Below, piece after piece: positions 47,284 to 58,176 of a DNA stretch of 64,000 bases (position 1 is its first letter; every line of letters starts with the position of its first letter). Source of the stretch: Isochrysis galbana (Eukaryota > Haptophyta > Isochrysidales > Isochrysidaceae); contig CM030937.1 in the NCBI GenBank assembly GCA_018136815.1, positions 3,709,820 through 3,773,819 of the forward strand. Reading direction: 5' to 3'. Made by a program: the position numbers and the translations under genes. The notes under the pieces are model-generated. The model was not told where the DNA came from, did no database searches, and saw only the letters and a list, made by a program, of their open reading frames with translations.

Positions 47284-50200
47284 CGAGAAGACCTCCACTC
47301 TAGAGAATTCTTCAGAAAACTCAGGCAACAAAAATGGAACGGGAACATCAAAGAAATATACAAGACCAGCGACTGGAACAACCCCAGACACGCCGACCAA
47401 TTTACGACCACGACCGACGACGGCATCCGAAGAGAATGCAGAAGGTACTACGCCTGGCTGTACTCCCCCAAGGAATCGAGGCGAGAACCCGAACTGGAAA
47501 TTACTCTATCCGACAGGCCCCTCACCGAACTCGACAAACGCCGATTGGAGGGGCACATCACTGTAGACGAGACCACCCAAGCCATTCGAGGCATAGGCCC
47601 AGGCAAAAGCGCGGGCCCGGACGGGATTCCGGCGGAAGTATACAAGGCACACGAAAAACTAGTTGCACCGATCCTAACAGACCTCTACAACCAAACCTTC
47701 GACACAGGCCTAATCCCGTACACTATGAGGGAGGGAGATATCATCCTGCTTTATAAAAAAGGAGACGCACGCGACCCTAGAAACTATAGGCCCATAACAC
47801 TACTACAGAGCGACTACAAGATACTAGCCAAAGTACTAACCAATAGGCTAAGCAAAGTAATTGGTAACATTATATCCGACAATCAACTAGGCTTCGTGCC
47901 TAGAAGACTGATTAGCGAGGCCACCCACCTTCTGCAACTGACAAGGGCATACCTCGACGAAACAGGAGAGCCGGGTCTCCTCCTAGCACTCGACTGGGAA
48001 AAAGCTTTCGACAGAGTCAGCTGGGAGTTCTACCACCTGGCCCTCCGCCTCCTCAATTTCGGGCCCGACTTCCAGCACCTAGCAAAAGCACTTACAAGCG
48101 AGGCGGCAAGACCCGTCCGCACGATTAAAATCAACGGGGGCCGAAGCTACCCCTTCACGATAGGGAGTGGGATGCCCCAAGGATGCCCCCTCTCGCCGCT
48201 CACCTTCCTCCTTACGACGGAGGCTCTCACCCGCGCCATAAACAGTGACCCCGACATACAAGGGGTTAACCTCAACGGATACGACCTGAGGATTAGCCAG
48301 TTCGCCGACGACACGGCACTCATCACGAGCGACTACACAAGCCTGAAGCGGGCCCTAATCTGGGTGCGGACGCACGAACGGGCCACGGGGGGCAAAACAA
48401 ACGAAGCCAAATTTCAAGGAATCCGAATGGGCTCGCAAAGGCTACGCAAACCGCCGTGGGACATGCGTAAATACAACTGGATAGAGAACGATCAATACCT
48501 CACCATACTAGGCGTCCCGCTAGGAGCCCCGGAAGCCCTCAAGCCCTTCTGGAAGAAACTCGCAGACAAAGTGGACAACAAAGCAGCCAGACTGGCGCCG
48601 ATAACGCAACACATGACCATATTCGGTAGATCCAACATAGCGAACTTTATAATATACGGCACACCACGCTACTGGGTGCAAACGTTGGCAGCCCCTACTT
48701 GGTTCCACGGGAGGATCCAAAAAGCGGCGGACAAAATTCTATGGGAGAGCCCCTACACAGGCAAAATCACGAAGTGGGTGAGGCACCCGCAATACCCCGT
48801 ACACGACGCGGAGTGCGCATCACGAACAATGGGGATCGGCCTCCTCCACTGGACGACGCACGTGAGAGCTCTACAAACAAAATGGATACTAAACTACCTC
48901 AACGCGAGGAAGGCTATTTGGAAGCATGCGCTCGACAACCTACTTTTATAAGTGGGGGTCAATGGGGGCCTCGCGCCCCCCTCTCTCCATCGCGGACACC
49001 CCCCGGGGTGGGCCCGTACATTCAACCCCAGCCCCTGCCCTCTGGCAGGGGCAGGGCACTCATCAATTCAGCCCAGACCCCTAGTGGGCGCGGGTCGCGA
49101 GCCGCACTCCCAGGCCCGCATGGGCCTGCTCTCGTACTGACTCCCCCCCCCATCCCTGGTCGCCAGGCAGACAGGGGCCTCAGGGCTGCACCCAAGGCCA
49201 GCGAGGCGAGCGAGGGAGAGGCAGGGGGGGCCAGGGGCTGAGCCCCAGCCTCCACTGCCCCCTGAGCTGCCCCTGCTGGTCCTCTGGGCGCCCCTGAAGG
49301 ACCTCTGAGAGCAGGCCATGGCGCGCCGCATGGCGACGCGCCGCAGGGACCGGGGCGGCAGAGAATGGAACGAGGGAGAGGGGGGGATTTGCACCCCCCC
49401 CGATGGAGTGTGGTGAGAAACGAGACCCATTTGCGTTAGCAAATGGGCGGAGGGGGGCGGCTGGCGACAGGAGGAAGATGAGGAGGGAGAGACTCAAGAC
49501 GCCTACGGGAACCACTGTGGCAGGTATCTCGAGGCGCAGTCTTTTATTTCTCGAGGACAGCTCGCGGCGAGAGGTGTAAGGGCCGTTCTTCTCTTTTGAC
49601 GAGAGGTTCCTCCCCCCCCCCCCGGTGCTTTTTCCCGGAGAGTCGGCCGGCGTCGACCGGTCCGCCTCAATGGGTTTTCCCCCATTTTAACTTGTGGGGA
49701 GTTAGAATGGGAGCCGGGGGCATGCGAGGGGGGAGATGTGGAGGGGTGCATAGTACATAGTAGTATGTATCTGTGACAACAGCACGCGCAAGGTGTACGG
49801 GCAGGTGCGCTGAGGGCTGTCGTGTTAGTACCGGGCTAGTGAGAGTAGTGGTACTAATGCTCAGATAGATTGTTGTGGAAGCATGCGCTCGACGCGTGGT
49901 TCTGCCGGACTGGACTCGGCCGCGGGGCAGTCCTATCCTCGACTCCTACAAAGACGCTCACCCGTAGTATCAGGGGAAACCCGGCACTGCCAGCATTCTG
50001 GAAGGACGCCTTGGCGAACTTCAGGACCCTAAACATACGTCGCACGAGACTCACAAGAGAAGGAGCACTGTCACAGCCAATATGGCACAATCCTCACGAC
50101 CCACCACCGCTCAAGCGCGGGGCGTGGATCAGCCTATGGGAATCCCTTCAAACGCATGTTGCACACAACATCTATAAAAACGAGGACCTCACGGAACCTT

Positions 50201-51402
50201 ACACGCGAGAGGATTGCGCTCAATACCTTGAACACCTCCCCGAAGTATTCGATCACAAGGGGAGCAGAATAAACAAAACGGAATTCCTGGACTCGTGGGA
50301 ACGGGTGGTGCAACACGTCTCGCACCTCCTAGAAAAAGCGAGAGAGACCCCGCCCCCTGACCCGGCCCCCACCGAATCGAGCACGGGATCGCCGAGCGCG
50401 TCAGCATTGCCGCTAGAAATATCTAGAGAAACCAGAGTCTCCGAGAGCGATACGTACATCACTAGAATGAATAACATATTGATTTATACTCACACCAACT
50501 ATCTAGGCGAGACTACAGACACCACCGAGGTAGCGAGACCGGGCGAAGAGGATCACTACTACGCCCCCGCTAAATGGGAAAATGGTCTAAAAGGCCCGAA
50601 ACATCTCGAATTCCCTCTTGCGGACGAGTACACGCTTAACGAAAAGACACAACTAGACCAAATCACCGTGTCGGATATAACGCGAGAGTTCAAAGGAGAC
50701 GGCCCCCGCAACAAACCTCAGCCAGCGCGAGAAGCGTGGGCCCGCAAGCTGGACCTAACACACGATGAATGGAAGCACGTGGCGAAACTCTACACCCACC
50801 CCCTACTCAAACACACAGATAAACACCTACACTTCAAGCACGTTACCCATAGGAGGCTGGGTACGCGAAACCGTTTCGCAGCGGCGACCACCACAAAATG
50901 TAGACTCTGCGGGAAACACAGAGAAAACTCGACACACCTAGCTAGATGCCCGTCCACGCTTCCGGTATTTCAAACCATAGAAGCCAGAGCGGAATACACC
51001 CCGGCGAAAGACAGATCGACGACTCAAAAAATCAAAGACAGACTATTTGCATACCCGAACTCCCCGACGCCGGATAGCCTCAAAGCCCTCTACCTAATAG
51101 CATGGAGATACATCATAAGCGACTTCTACAAAGTGGAATTCGAAAACCACACCTTCCACCACATACCGGTTATCGAAAGAGTCCTAAGCAGGTTCACGGT
51201 CCTCGTCAGAGGGCGGGAACCTCCGGACAATTTCTTAACCGCACGCACGCGCAAGGCCTCCCTGGGAAGGAAGCCGAAGATCAAATCTCCTCACGATCTC
51301 AGCGCCCCTGTCTTCGTAGATAATAACAAAGGCGCCCTAGTCATGAGCACGAATCTATCTTTGGTAGCGGAAGCCCTCAACATAGCAGAGCGACTAGCCT
51401 AA
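47284..51402 (+). pseudogene. LINE (non-LTR) reverse-transcriptase ORF, split by an insertion
   Basis: One frame continues from the gap to 48936, and after the inserted element in the same frame from 49876 to the stop at 51402. The RT domain is complete: GPGKSAGPDGIPAEVYK, YRPITLLQSDYKI, LALDWEKAFDRV, GMPQGCPLSPLTF, and FADDTALI with the catalytic AspAsp. The C-terminal half has a zinc-binding site, KCRLCGKHRENSTHLARC (zf-RVT type). The endonuclease and first ORF would lie 5' and are missing into the gap. The second half shows no stop codons, so the insertion at 48937 is probably recent. A truncated relative is at 1801-2440. Confidence 0.92.
48937..49875 (+). mobile_element. 939-bp non-autonomous insertion with 18-bp target duplication
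   Basis: Bounded by exact 18-bp repeats TGGAAGCATGCGCTCGAC (48919-48936 and 49876-49893). It starts AACCTACTTTTATAAGTGGG and ends with GTACTAATGCTCAGATAGAT and TGTTG, without poly-A or terminal inverted repeats. No ORF is seen. Parts recur at 16187-16500, 41090-41290 and, inverted, 63740-64000. The long duplication suggests target-primed insertion (SINE or LARD-like) rather than a cut-and-paste transposon. Confidence 0.9.
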
Positions 51403-51725
51403 ACAAGCGACCCCGCGCCGCGAGCCGCCCACCATCCGATAGTAGGCCCTAGACACACTGACCACAGCTGCCTGACACCAAGCACAAGGAGCAAACACAC
51501 AACAGCCGGTAGCCCGATGGCATAGGAGGAAGGCGCGAAACAGGCCATCGTGAATCGGTACACACCGTCTGCCACTGGAGACCCACGGCACCCAGCCCCT
51601 AGGTAGAGCACGAGGGGACGAGCCGCAAGGCAGGTGTAGGGGGAGTGAAGGGAAGCGGGCGAGGCTGCGAAGATACTGTGCAGGGTCGCGCGCGCGGCGA
51701 GAATATTAAGAAGTTTTTTTTAAGA
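51403..51725 (+). mobile_element. LINE 3' UTR
   Basis: Follows the RT ORF stop. Contains AGAGCACGAGGGGACGAGCC and ends GGCGAGAATATTAAGAAG then an 8-T run. The same end is found at the truncated copies listed elsewhere. Confidence 0.85.
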
Positions 51726-52186
51726 CTACGGGTTTGCGCAACCGTAAGGGGGGTCCCTGGGGAAGAATCCTTGGACACCCAGGAGGGGTGGAAAATAGTG
51801 GTTAAAAAGAGTGAGTGACCGGCCTACCATGGATCATGCGCGCACTCCTGCAACTGCAGTAGTCCGCTCTTGGTGAATGATATCACCCGAGCTGGGCCGC
51901 TTTTGTTGCAATGGATAGTGGATAGTAGATAAGCAAGAGATCGGGGTAGGGCGGAAGGGTAGGAGTCGGCATCCCGCCAGTGCCCCTAGCCGCCGTGGAA
52001 GTTTCCCACCATCCCACCATCACTGCGTAGCGATACGTGCAATGGCACTCGCTGGGGACGCACGGCCATGTGCCGTAGCATCGCTGATTCTCTTGGTGTT
52101 GTAAGGCGCTAATCATCGAATTGGTTGGCGCATGGGGAAGACATGGGCAAAGCACTGAAGTAGGCAACACCGACGAAGATATCACG
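51726..52186. other. 3' flank of the IBtk-like gene; no gene
   Basis: An AGTGAGTGACCGGCCTACC fragment at about 51810 resembles the inverted start of the AGCCCGGTCACTCACT repeat. Nothing else is recognised. Confidence 0.35.
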
Positions 52187-55100
52187 TTATGTGCATGCAG
52201 CCGCGACTACTGCGGGAGCGCCCGAAAGTGAGATCGCGCGTCCCATCGGCTGCCGCGGCTCCTTTGCCTTCCCTACGTGCGGTGCGCTGGTAGATGTCGG
52301 GGAGGAACCTGCGTGGCTTGCGCACATCGCGCCCAGCCTGAGCACAGCCAACTCGACCTCTCCCACAACCTCTTTGAGAGTGCTCGTGGCCGCCTCGTGC
52401 CCCAGCTGTGCCTTTCCGCAAATGGATAGCAGCACATCACCGACATGTAGCCGTCCCTCCGCCAGCCCTCCATCAAGCACCGCCTCGACAGCAGGGGGCT
52501 CCGAGGGCCCGCCTCGAAGTCGAACGCCCCAACGCTCGCCTGTTGTACGGGTCAAAGTAATTGTCACTTGGTCTTTAGCACTCGCTGAGTTTGTTGTGTG
52601 GCTTTGGACGCCCCCAGTAGAGCGAATTCCCTTCTTCCCCGCTTTCACACTGACCACAGCTTTGGTTGCACCCACGGGCTTCGCCTTGGGCCCCTCAGCG
52701 TCATCGTGCAAGAAAGGGCAGCTTGCCCCTCTTGAGCAAGTGCCGGCCGCGAAATGCCGACATGCCACCGCCTTCGCCCTAGCCTGTTTCGTGTGGACTG
52801 CGCCTGTCCCAGCCGACCCTCCCTTGCGCCTATTGCCGGTGCTGGACCCTTGTCCTCCACCACTGCAGCCTGTTCTCTGTGCCACAACCGCCGCTTTCTC
52901 GGCGGCCTCCACGGCAGCGATGGCAGCGGCGACCTCCGCAGCCTCGACATCAGCAGCTGTCCGATCAGCCTCCTCTTGCTGGATGTCGGCAAGCGAGACT
53001 GGTCTCAACTCTGGAAGCAATCCCCAGCGTGTTTGCGTGAGAGCTGTCTCGTCGTGACGGCGGCTTAAGCTGGCCGCTTGTTCTTCCCTGAAGATCTCAG
53101 CGAGAGGTTTAGCTGGCGGTGAGCACTGATGCGAGCTCGCTTCAAGTGCGACAGCGGGATTTGATGCCGAGCCATACGAAGGGCTGTTCCCGGCGCCCCC
53201 CCAGGCCGCCTTGCGGGCAACCGAAGCTTCTCGAGCTTCGAGTGCGCTCAGGGGCACAAATTTCGGCTTGCCTTTGCCGCGCGAGCCGCTCCCACCACTC
53301 GAGGAGCGGATAACCATAGGTGTGGAGGCAGGTGCAATCATGGCTTTCTTCATCGCCTTTTCCTCTGCTAGGATGGAGCTCAGGCTCGGCGGCGATGCAG
53401 GCCGCTCAGACGTCACTATCGACGATGGTGCATTGGATGTCGTCACACAAGGCGCGCTTGCCCATGCGCAAGAGGGGGAAGGTGATGGGCTAGCGCTGGT
53501 AGGCTTGCTAGGAGTTGTCCGTTTCACAAACTGCAGGATGGGGAAGCTGGGAGCAGGATTTGGCGACGATGGTTCGTGGGTAGGTGTGGCAGGGCTGCGG
53601 CTGCCCTTGGTTGAGATGAGCGACGAGGCCGGCGGCTTGGCCGGTCGAATCTGGGGCTGTCTCGTAGCTCGCAACTGGGCCGATGCCTCTTCTTCCGCCA
53701 TCAACTTGACAAGCGAGGGCGCCGATGACGAAGCGCATTGTGTCGCGGATCGGCCGCAACTTCCGGTAGCGGCTGCTGCCCCCGAGGTACCGCCGCCCGG
53801 TGGCATCTCATCAGCAGCTTCTGCCGAGTGCGTGCCGTGCCTTGTAGTGCCGATTGGTTGATAAGTCCACCCTGATATGCTTGAGCGCATCGCAACTTGA
53901 ACCGAGTCTTCTGGAGGTGGTGCAGAGCCTGGGGGGGTCTCAGCCAACGTTGCCCCTTCTAGCTGGCGGAGCAGGGGGCCATCGGCAGCTGTCGCCGCAC
54001 GGGAGCCCCGGCTTGCCCGAGACGAGCTGGCGCCTTGACACGCTGTCTCGCGTCTGCCACCTCGACTTTGCTCCGCAGTGGCGCGCGAAAGCAGGCTGAT
54101 GCCGGCCGCTGAAGTAGACATGCCATCACCAAGAGCGTGGTGCGAGGACGAGCTGGAACTCGATGTCTCATGCACCTGTGCCGCATCGCGCGCGTCGTCG
54201 GCAGATGTGTTCGCCCCTACAGGAGATGTGACGCTCCCAATAGCTGGCGAGAGGATGGGTGTGGAGAGCTCGAGGAGGAGCTCAGGATGAGAGCTCATAA
54301 TCTCGTTCAGTTCATATTCCAACCGGGTGCGCGACAAGACCTTTGCCCGCTGCTCCGGCGTGAGACAGCCAAATGGCCGTCGCTCCAAGATGTCCACCTG
54401 CTTGAGCTTCTTGCGCAGTTGGCGAGCCCGCTGACGAGGCTCTGCCGGCGCCCCCGCAAGTGGAGAGGATATCCTCCCACCCGTCCAAGCATCTTCTGCC
54501 GTGGCAACCTCGTCGTCGTCAAAGGCATTGTCTTTCACACCGCCTCCGAGGTCTTGCGCAAGCTCAACGAGAATGCGCGTTGGCAGGTGTGTCCAGCGTG
54601 GCTTGCGGAGTAGCAGCGGCATGTTGTGGCGCACAAAGGCACGCGCAGCAGCAGCAAGATCGACCGCCATGAGCGCATCGGCGGTGTATAGCAAGTCGAG
54701 AATGTTGCGCGGAGTAAAGATCGCGGCAACCTGCCTTTCGCACAGGCACTGCAGTGAGGGTACGCTCTTCTCTGCCGCCAACGCTTCGGTGTTCGCACCC
54801 CGATGAGCACTCAAACTGTGTAAACCAGTGTGTTCCGCCTCATCTTCCGACAGCACGTCTATTGAATGGCTCGCTGCGCCGACGGGCGGCTTCGGCGGTC
54901 GGCGCACTGCCACAAGTGCGGCGCAGTGCTGCTCAGCGGCGGCAACTTGAGTAACGCACCGAAGCTCCGAGTGCCAATGAGGGCGCGGCGTGTGGTTGGC
55001 ATGCCAGTGCTCGTTCCACGAGTAGAGCAGCCCGCCGGACGTCACGGCGTAGATTGAATAGCGTGATGCAGCCAGCGATACCACCTGGTGATCACCCAGA

Positions 55101-56428
55101 CGCACCAGCCTCGGACGCAGCTCGCCGTTCCATACGTAGACAGCACCGGTGTTAGCGCACGCGGCTGTGTGTGAGGCTCCACACACCACCTGCAGCGCGA
55201 GGGGCTTCGAGCGCCGATGATGGGACCGCATGCCGTGCGGAGCCTCCTCCAAGGGAAGCTTCACGCGCTGTGGTGCTGGTACGTCGTGGCCCCAGCACCA
55301 AAGCTTGCCGTCACGCCCCACGGCCGCCGAATGCATATCCCCTGCTGCCACATTGATGATGACGCTCCCGGCCAGGGCGTCGATTCGCCTCGGTCGCCTC
55401 TCCGCCGCGACTGCGACGGGGTGTCCGCACTGCCCGCGTGCATTGCCGCCCCAGGACCAAACACAGCCAGTCCTGTCAGCGGCCAGCGCATGGGAGTCTG
55501 AGGTCGCGACGTCCACCAGGATCACGCGCTCCTTGCTGGCCTCCTTTGCGCCGACGGCCACTCTCCGCGGCGACAGAACTGCACCCATCTCACCTGAGGA
55601 AGGTGGCTCAAGGCCGAGGGGAGCGGCCGAGGCGCCCCAAGCCCACAGCTCGCCGCAGCTCGTGATAGCAAAGGAGTGGTGCAACGCTGCGGCAAGAGCG
55701 ACCACACGTCGCCCAGGCGCCAGCCGCACCCGACAGGGTAGAGGCAGAGCGGCTTCACTGCCATTACCAAGGCGACCACCCACTCCAAGGCCGCATGAGA
55801 AGAGCGCGCCGGCGGCATCAGCGAAAAGCGTGTGATGCTTCGCCGCCGCAATGCGAGTCACTCCCCGTGCATCCACAGTCTCGCCGCGCCGCGCTGCAGC
55901 CTCGCAGGCATGGTCCTCGAGCGAGCTTGGCGCCGCCGGAAGCTTTGCACGCGCAGGCCGGCTCTCGTGCGAGCCTGAGCCGGCTGAACGGCCAAGAGGG
56001 AGGCAGCCGGCCTGGCCCCAAGTGTACACATCGCCAGAGGCGAGAAGCTGGTCCGGGTCAGCAGGCGGGCCGTGGACGAGCTGCAGCAATTCGAGCGGCG
56101 AGAGGCCCTCGCGATCGAGCGGCGCATCGAGGTTGGCGCCACCTGACCGCAGCAGCGTTGCGACGATGTGAAGCTGGCCTCGCAGGCACGCCCTGTGGAG
56201 CGCGGTGTAGCCCGACTCGGCGTCTTGGAGCGCGGACTGTGCGCCGTGTTCGAGCAGTATTGAGACCGCCTCCAACTGCCCCGCCTCCGCTGCGAGCATG
56301 AGTGGAGTGACTCCGGCTCCGTTGAGCAGGTCGACTGGCACCTCCGCCTCTGGCTTGAGCAGAGAGCGAAGCAACTCGCTCTGGCCACGCTGCGCGGCGG
56401 AGAAGATGTCAGGCGCGAGAGGTCGCAT
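52187..56428 (-). CDS. IBtk-like ankyrin/RCC1/BTB protein with CCCH finger and PDZ domain
   Basis: One 4.2-kb exon, 1413 residues. I chose the ATG at 56428 because upstream codons are low-complexity CT-derived. Ankyrin repeats are at about 1-105 (GVTPLMLAAEAGQLEAVSIL, GYTALHRACLRGQLH). RCC1-type blades follow to about 520 (DVYTWGQAGCLPLG, VWSWGGNARGQCGH, LWCWGHD). A BTB/BACK-like segment is at about 560-650 (ILDLLYTADALMAVDLAAAARAF cut short here). This order is that of IBtk, a cullin-3 substrate adaptor. A Ser/Pro-rich linker follows, with SLSSILAEEKAMKK and SLADIQQEEADR motifs, then a CCCH zinc finger (CRHFAAGTCSRGASCPFLH, about 1220), then a PDZ domain (about 1290-1365; ERWGVRL, VEAVLDGGLAEG, LHVGDVLLSICG). 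The CCCH and PDZ additions are unusual for IBtk. An ubiquitin-ligase role is inferred. Confidence 0.85.
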   Translation of the reverse strand: MRPLAPDIFSAAQRGQSELLRSLLKPEAEVPVDLLNGAGVTPLMLAAEAGQLEAVSILLEHGAQSALQDAESGYTALHRACLRGQLHIVATLLRSGGANLDAPLDREGLSPLELLQLVHGPPADPDQLLASGDVYTWGQAGCLPLGRSAGSGSHESRPARAKLPAAPSSLEDHACEAAARRGETVDARGVTRIAAAKHHTLFADAAGALFSCGLGVGGRLGNGSEAALPLPCRVRLAPGRRVVALAAALHHSFAITSCGELWAWGASAAPLGLEPPSSGEMGAVLSPRRVAVGAKEASKERVILVDVATSDSHALAADRTGCVWSWGGNARGQCGHPVAVAAERRPRRIDALAGSVIINVAAGDMHSAAVGRDGKLWCWGHDVPAPQRVKLPLEEAPHGMRSHHRRSKPLALQVVCGASHTAACANTGAVYVWNGELRPRLVRLGDHQVVSLAASRYSIYAVTSGGLLYSWNEHWHANHTPRPHWHSELRCVTQVAAAEQHCAALVAVRRPPKPPVGAASHSIDVLSEDEAEHTGLHSLSAHRGANTEALAAEKSVPSLQCLCERQVAAIFTPRNILDLLYTADALMAVDLAAAARAFVRHNMPLLLRKPRWTHLPTRILVELAQDLGGGVKDNAFDDDEVATAEDAWTGGRISSPLAGAPAEPRQRARQLRKKLKQVDILERRPFGCLTPEQRAKVLSRTRLEYELNEIMSSHPELLLELSTPILSPAIGSVTSPVGANTSADDARDAAQVHETSSSSSSSHHALGDGMSTSAAGISLLSRATAEQSRGGRRETACQGASSSRASRGSRAATAADGPLLRQLEGATLAETPPGSAPPPEDSVQVAMRSSISGWTYQPIGTTRHGTHSAEAADEMPPGGGTSGAAAATGSCGRSATQCASSSAPSLVKLMAEEEASAQLRATRQPQIRPAKPPASSLISTKGSRSPATPTHEPSSPNPAPSFPILQFVKRTTPSKPTSASPSPSPSCAWASAPCVTTSNAPSSIVTSERPASPPSLSSILAEEKAMKKAMIAPASTPMVIRSSSGGSGSRGKGKPKFVPLSALEAREASVARKAAWGGAGNSPSYGSASNPAVALEASSHQCSPPAKPLAEIFREEQAASLSRRHDETALTQTRWGLLPELRPVSLADIQQEEADRTAADVEAAEVAAAIAAVEAAEKAAVVAQRTGCSGGGQGSSTGNRRKGGSAGTGAVHTKQARAKAVACRHFAAGTCSRGASCPFLHDDAEGPKAKPVGATKAVVSVKAGKKGIRSTGGVQSHTTNSASAKDQVTITLTRTTGERWGVRLRGGPSEPPAVEAVLDGGLAEGRLHVGDVLLSICGKAQLGHEAATSTLKEVVGEVELAVLRLGAMCASHAGSSPTSTSAPHVGKAKEPRQPMGRAISLSGAPAVVAAACT

Positions 56429-56610
56429 CTCGGTGCGAGAGCCCAGAGAGGGGAGGAGGGAGGGGGATGGAGAAAGGGGGGAGAGAGAGAGGGAGGGAGG
56501 GGGAGAGCTACGCGAGCTCCACCGCGAGAGGAGAGGGCAACTCAATACGGAGCCTCTCTCTCTTTCTCTCGCTTTTCGCGTCTGCACCCTCTCTCTCTCT
56601 CTCTCTCTCC

Positions 56611-56658
<48 letters not shown>

Positions 56659-57480
56659 GCCCTCTCGCAGGGGGGCCCCTCCCTCCCGCGGCCCGCCCCC
56701 TCCGCCCCCCCCCCCCCCTCCTTTCCTTCCCGCCCTCCTCCTCTCTCACTTCACCCCCTCCCCCCCCCAGACTCCCCGTTCTTTGACCCCCCCCCCACCC
56801 CACCCCCTTCCTTTTCCTCTCTCTTCCCTCTCCCCACTTCTCCTCTCTTTTCCTCTCCCTTCTCTCCACGCGGGAGGGGGTGGGCGGGTAGGAGGGGGAA
56901 GGGGGGGGGGGAAGCCGCCGGGAGGGTTCCCCCCCCCCCCGCCGCCCCTTCCCCCTCTCCCCTCCCCTCCCAAGCGCCGCCGGCCCCCCCTCCCCTTCCC
57001 GCCCGCTGTCCCCCCCCCCCCCCCCCCCCCCCCCCGCGCGCCCGCGCCCGCCCGCCGCTCTCTCTCAGCGCCCCCCCACCGCCCCCCGTCGGCCGGCGCC
57101 CTCCTCCTCCGCGTCGCTGCTCGGCGATCAAGGGGGACGGACGGGACTTGGTGCCGTCGGCCTGCGGCCCGCAGGCCCTCGCGTTGCCGATGCCGTCGGA
57201 AGAGTGCGACCTGCGCTCGCTCCCAACTCTTGCATGCCAAGATCGAGAGAGAGAGAGAGAGGCCCAAGATAGAGAGAGAGAGAGGCCCAGAGCCCAGAGT
57301 CTCTCCAGAGTCAGCTACTTTGCTATCGTTTGTCTTGCATTTATTACCACTATCATTGCTTGCTTGATGCCATCGGTCCGAAGAGCGGTGACTGGTGACT
57401 GGATCGAGAAGTGCAACTTCATGTGCCATGTGCAAAATTGTCGAATGAAAACAATGTCGAACATATTGTGAGGTGTGAGA
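56429..57480. repeat. CT microsatellite and poly-C low-complexity region
   Basis: (CT)n runs at about 56593-56655; C-runs at 56705-56719, 56930-56943 and 57011-57036; GA runs at 57247-57285. Long open frames here are compositional. It is the 5' region of the IBtk-like gene, and possibly contains the unseen 3' end of the discoidin-type gene. Confidence 0.7.
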
Positions 57481-57483
57481 AGT

Positions 57484-57700
57484 AGGGCGGTCAAACAGTG
57501 TTTTTTTATAAGGGGTGAAAAAATGACCATCTCGATGCCATCTCAGAATTGAGAAATTTAAGGATTTTTTTCGGGAGAAAGTTCCCAATACACCCAACTA
57601 GCACATATCCGGGGCCCATTAGGACCCGGACCCCCCCCTTGGGCCCCCACAACAAAACGTAATCAAAAACTGACAAAAGACGCTAAAATCGCAAAAGCTT
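57484..57700 (+). repeat. AGGGCGGTCAAACA TIR family copy
   Basis: AGGGCGGTCAAACAGTGTTT ... ACTAGCACATATCCGGGGCC, as at 1374-1560. It is followed directly by the 130-bp duplicated unit. Confidence 0.75.
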
Positions 57701-57704
57701 AAAA

Positions 57705-58142
57705 AGCCCAACTTCGAACCGATGCCGGGCGCGCTGCGTGGCCGTTTTCGACGATCCATCCGGATGGGGGACCCCACCAGATACCATATACGCATATCCC
57801 ACCCGGATGGTCACGCCAATCGGGCAGGCCGCGCGCCGAACCCTCGTCGAAATCACCCACCCGCCGAGCCCATTGAACGTTGAGCCGTCGCCGAGGGAGG
57901 CCCGGAGAGCCCAACTTCGAACCGATGCCGGGCGCGCTGCGTGGCCGTTTTCGACGATCCATCCAGATGGGGGACCCCACCAGATACCATATACGCATAT
58001 CCCACCCGGATGGTCACGCCAATCGGGCAGGCCGCGCTGGTGATTGAACTTGCCCAACGCGATACCGGCGCGCGAGTCGGCGCGCTGCTGGCCGGCCACC
58101 TTGTCACTCGCTTTCCCGAGAGCGTGTAGCCTCTCGACGGGC
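57705..58142 (-). repeat. 130-bp direct duplication and mobile-element protein fragment
   Basis: 57705-57834 and 57908-58037 are nearly identical (one clear mismatch, CCGGATGG/CCAGATGG), separated by 73 bp. The minus frame across 58142-58040 encodes VERLHALGKASDKVAGQQRA, homologous to the fragment at 2441-2960. The high identity means a recent duplication. Confidence 0.8.
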
Positions 58143-58176
58143 CAATGTGAGCGGGAGCCACAGCCAACGAACTCAC

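Noticed and set aside
47094-47400. Frames crossing the N gap
   Set aside because: The gap length is unknown, so continuity across it cannot be claimed; the two sides belong to different genes on opposite strands.
53211-53861. Plus-strand frames antisense to the IBtk-like gene
   Set aside because: GC-rich antisense shadow; the minus strand has ankyrin, RCC1, CCCH and PDZ domains in one frame.
56467-57597. Long open frames on both strands
   Set aside because: They consist of poly-Pro, poly-Gly and Arg/Glu runs produced by C, CT and GA repeats; the region is low-complexity upstream sequence.
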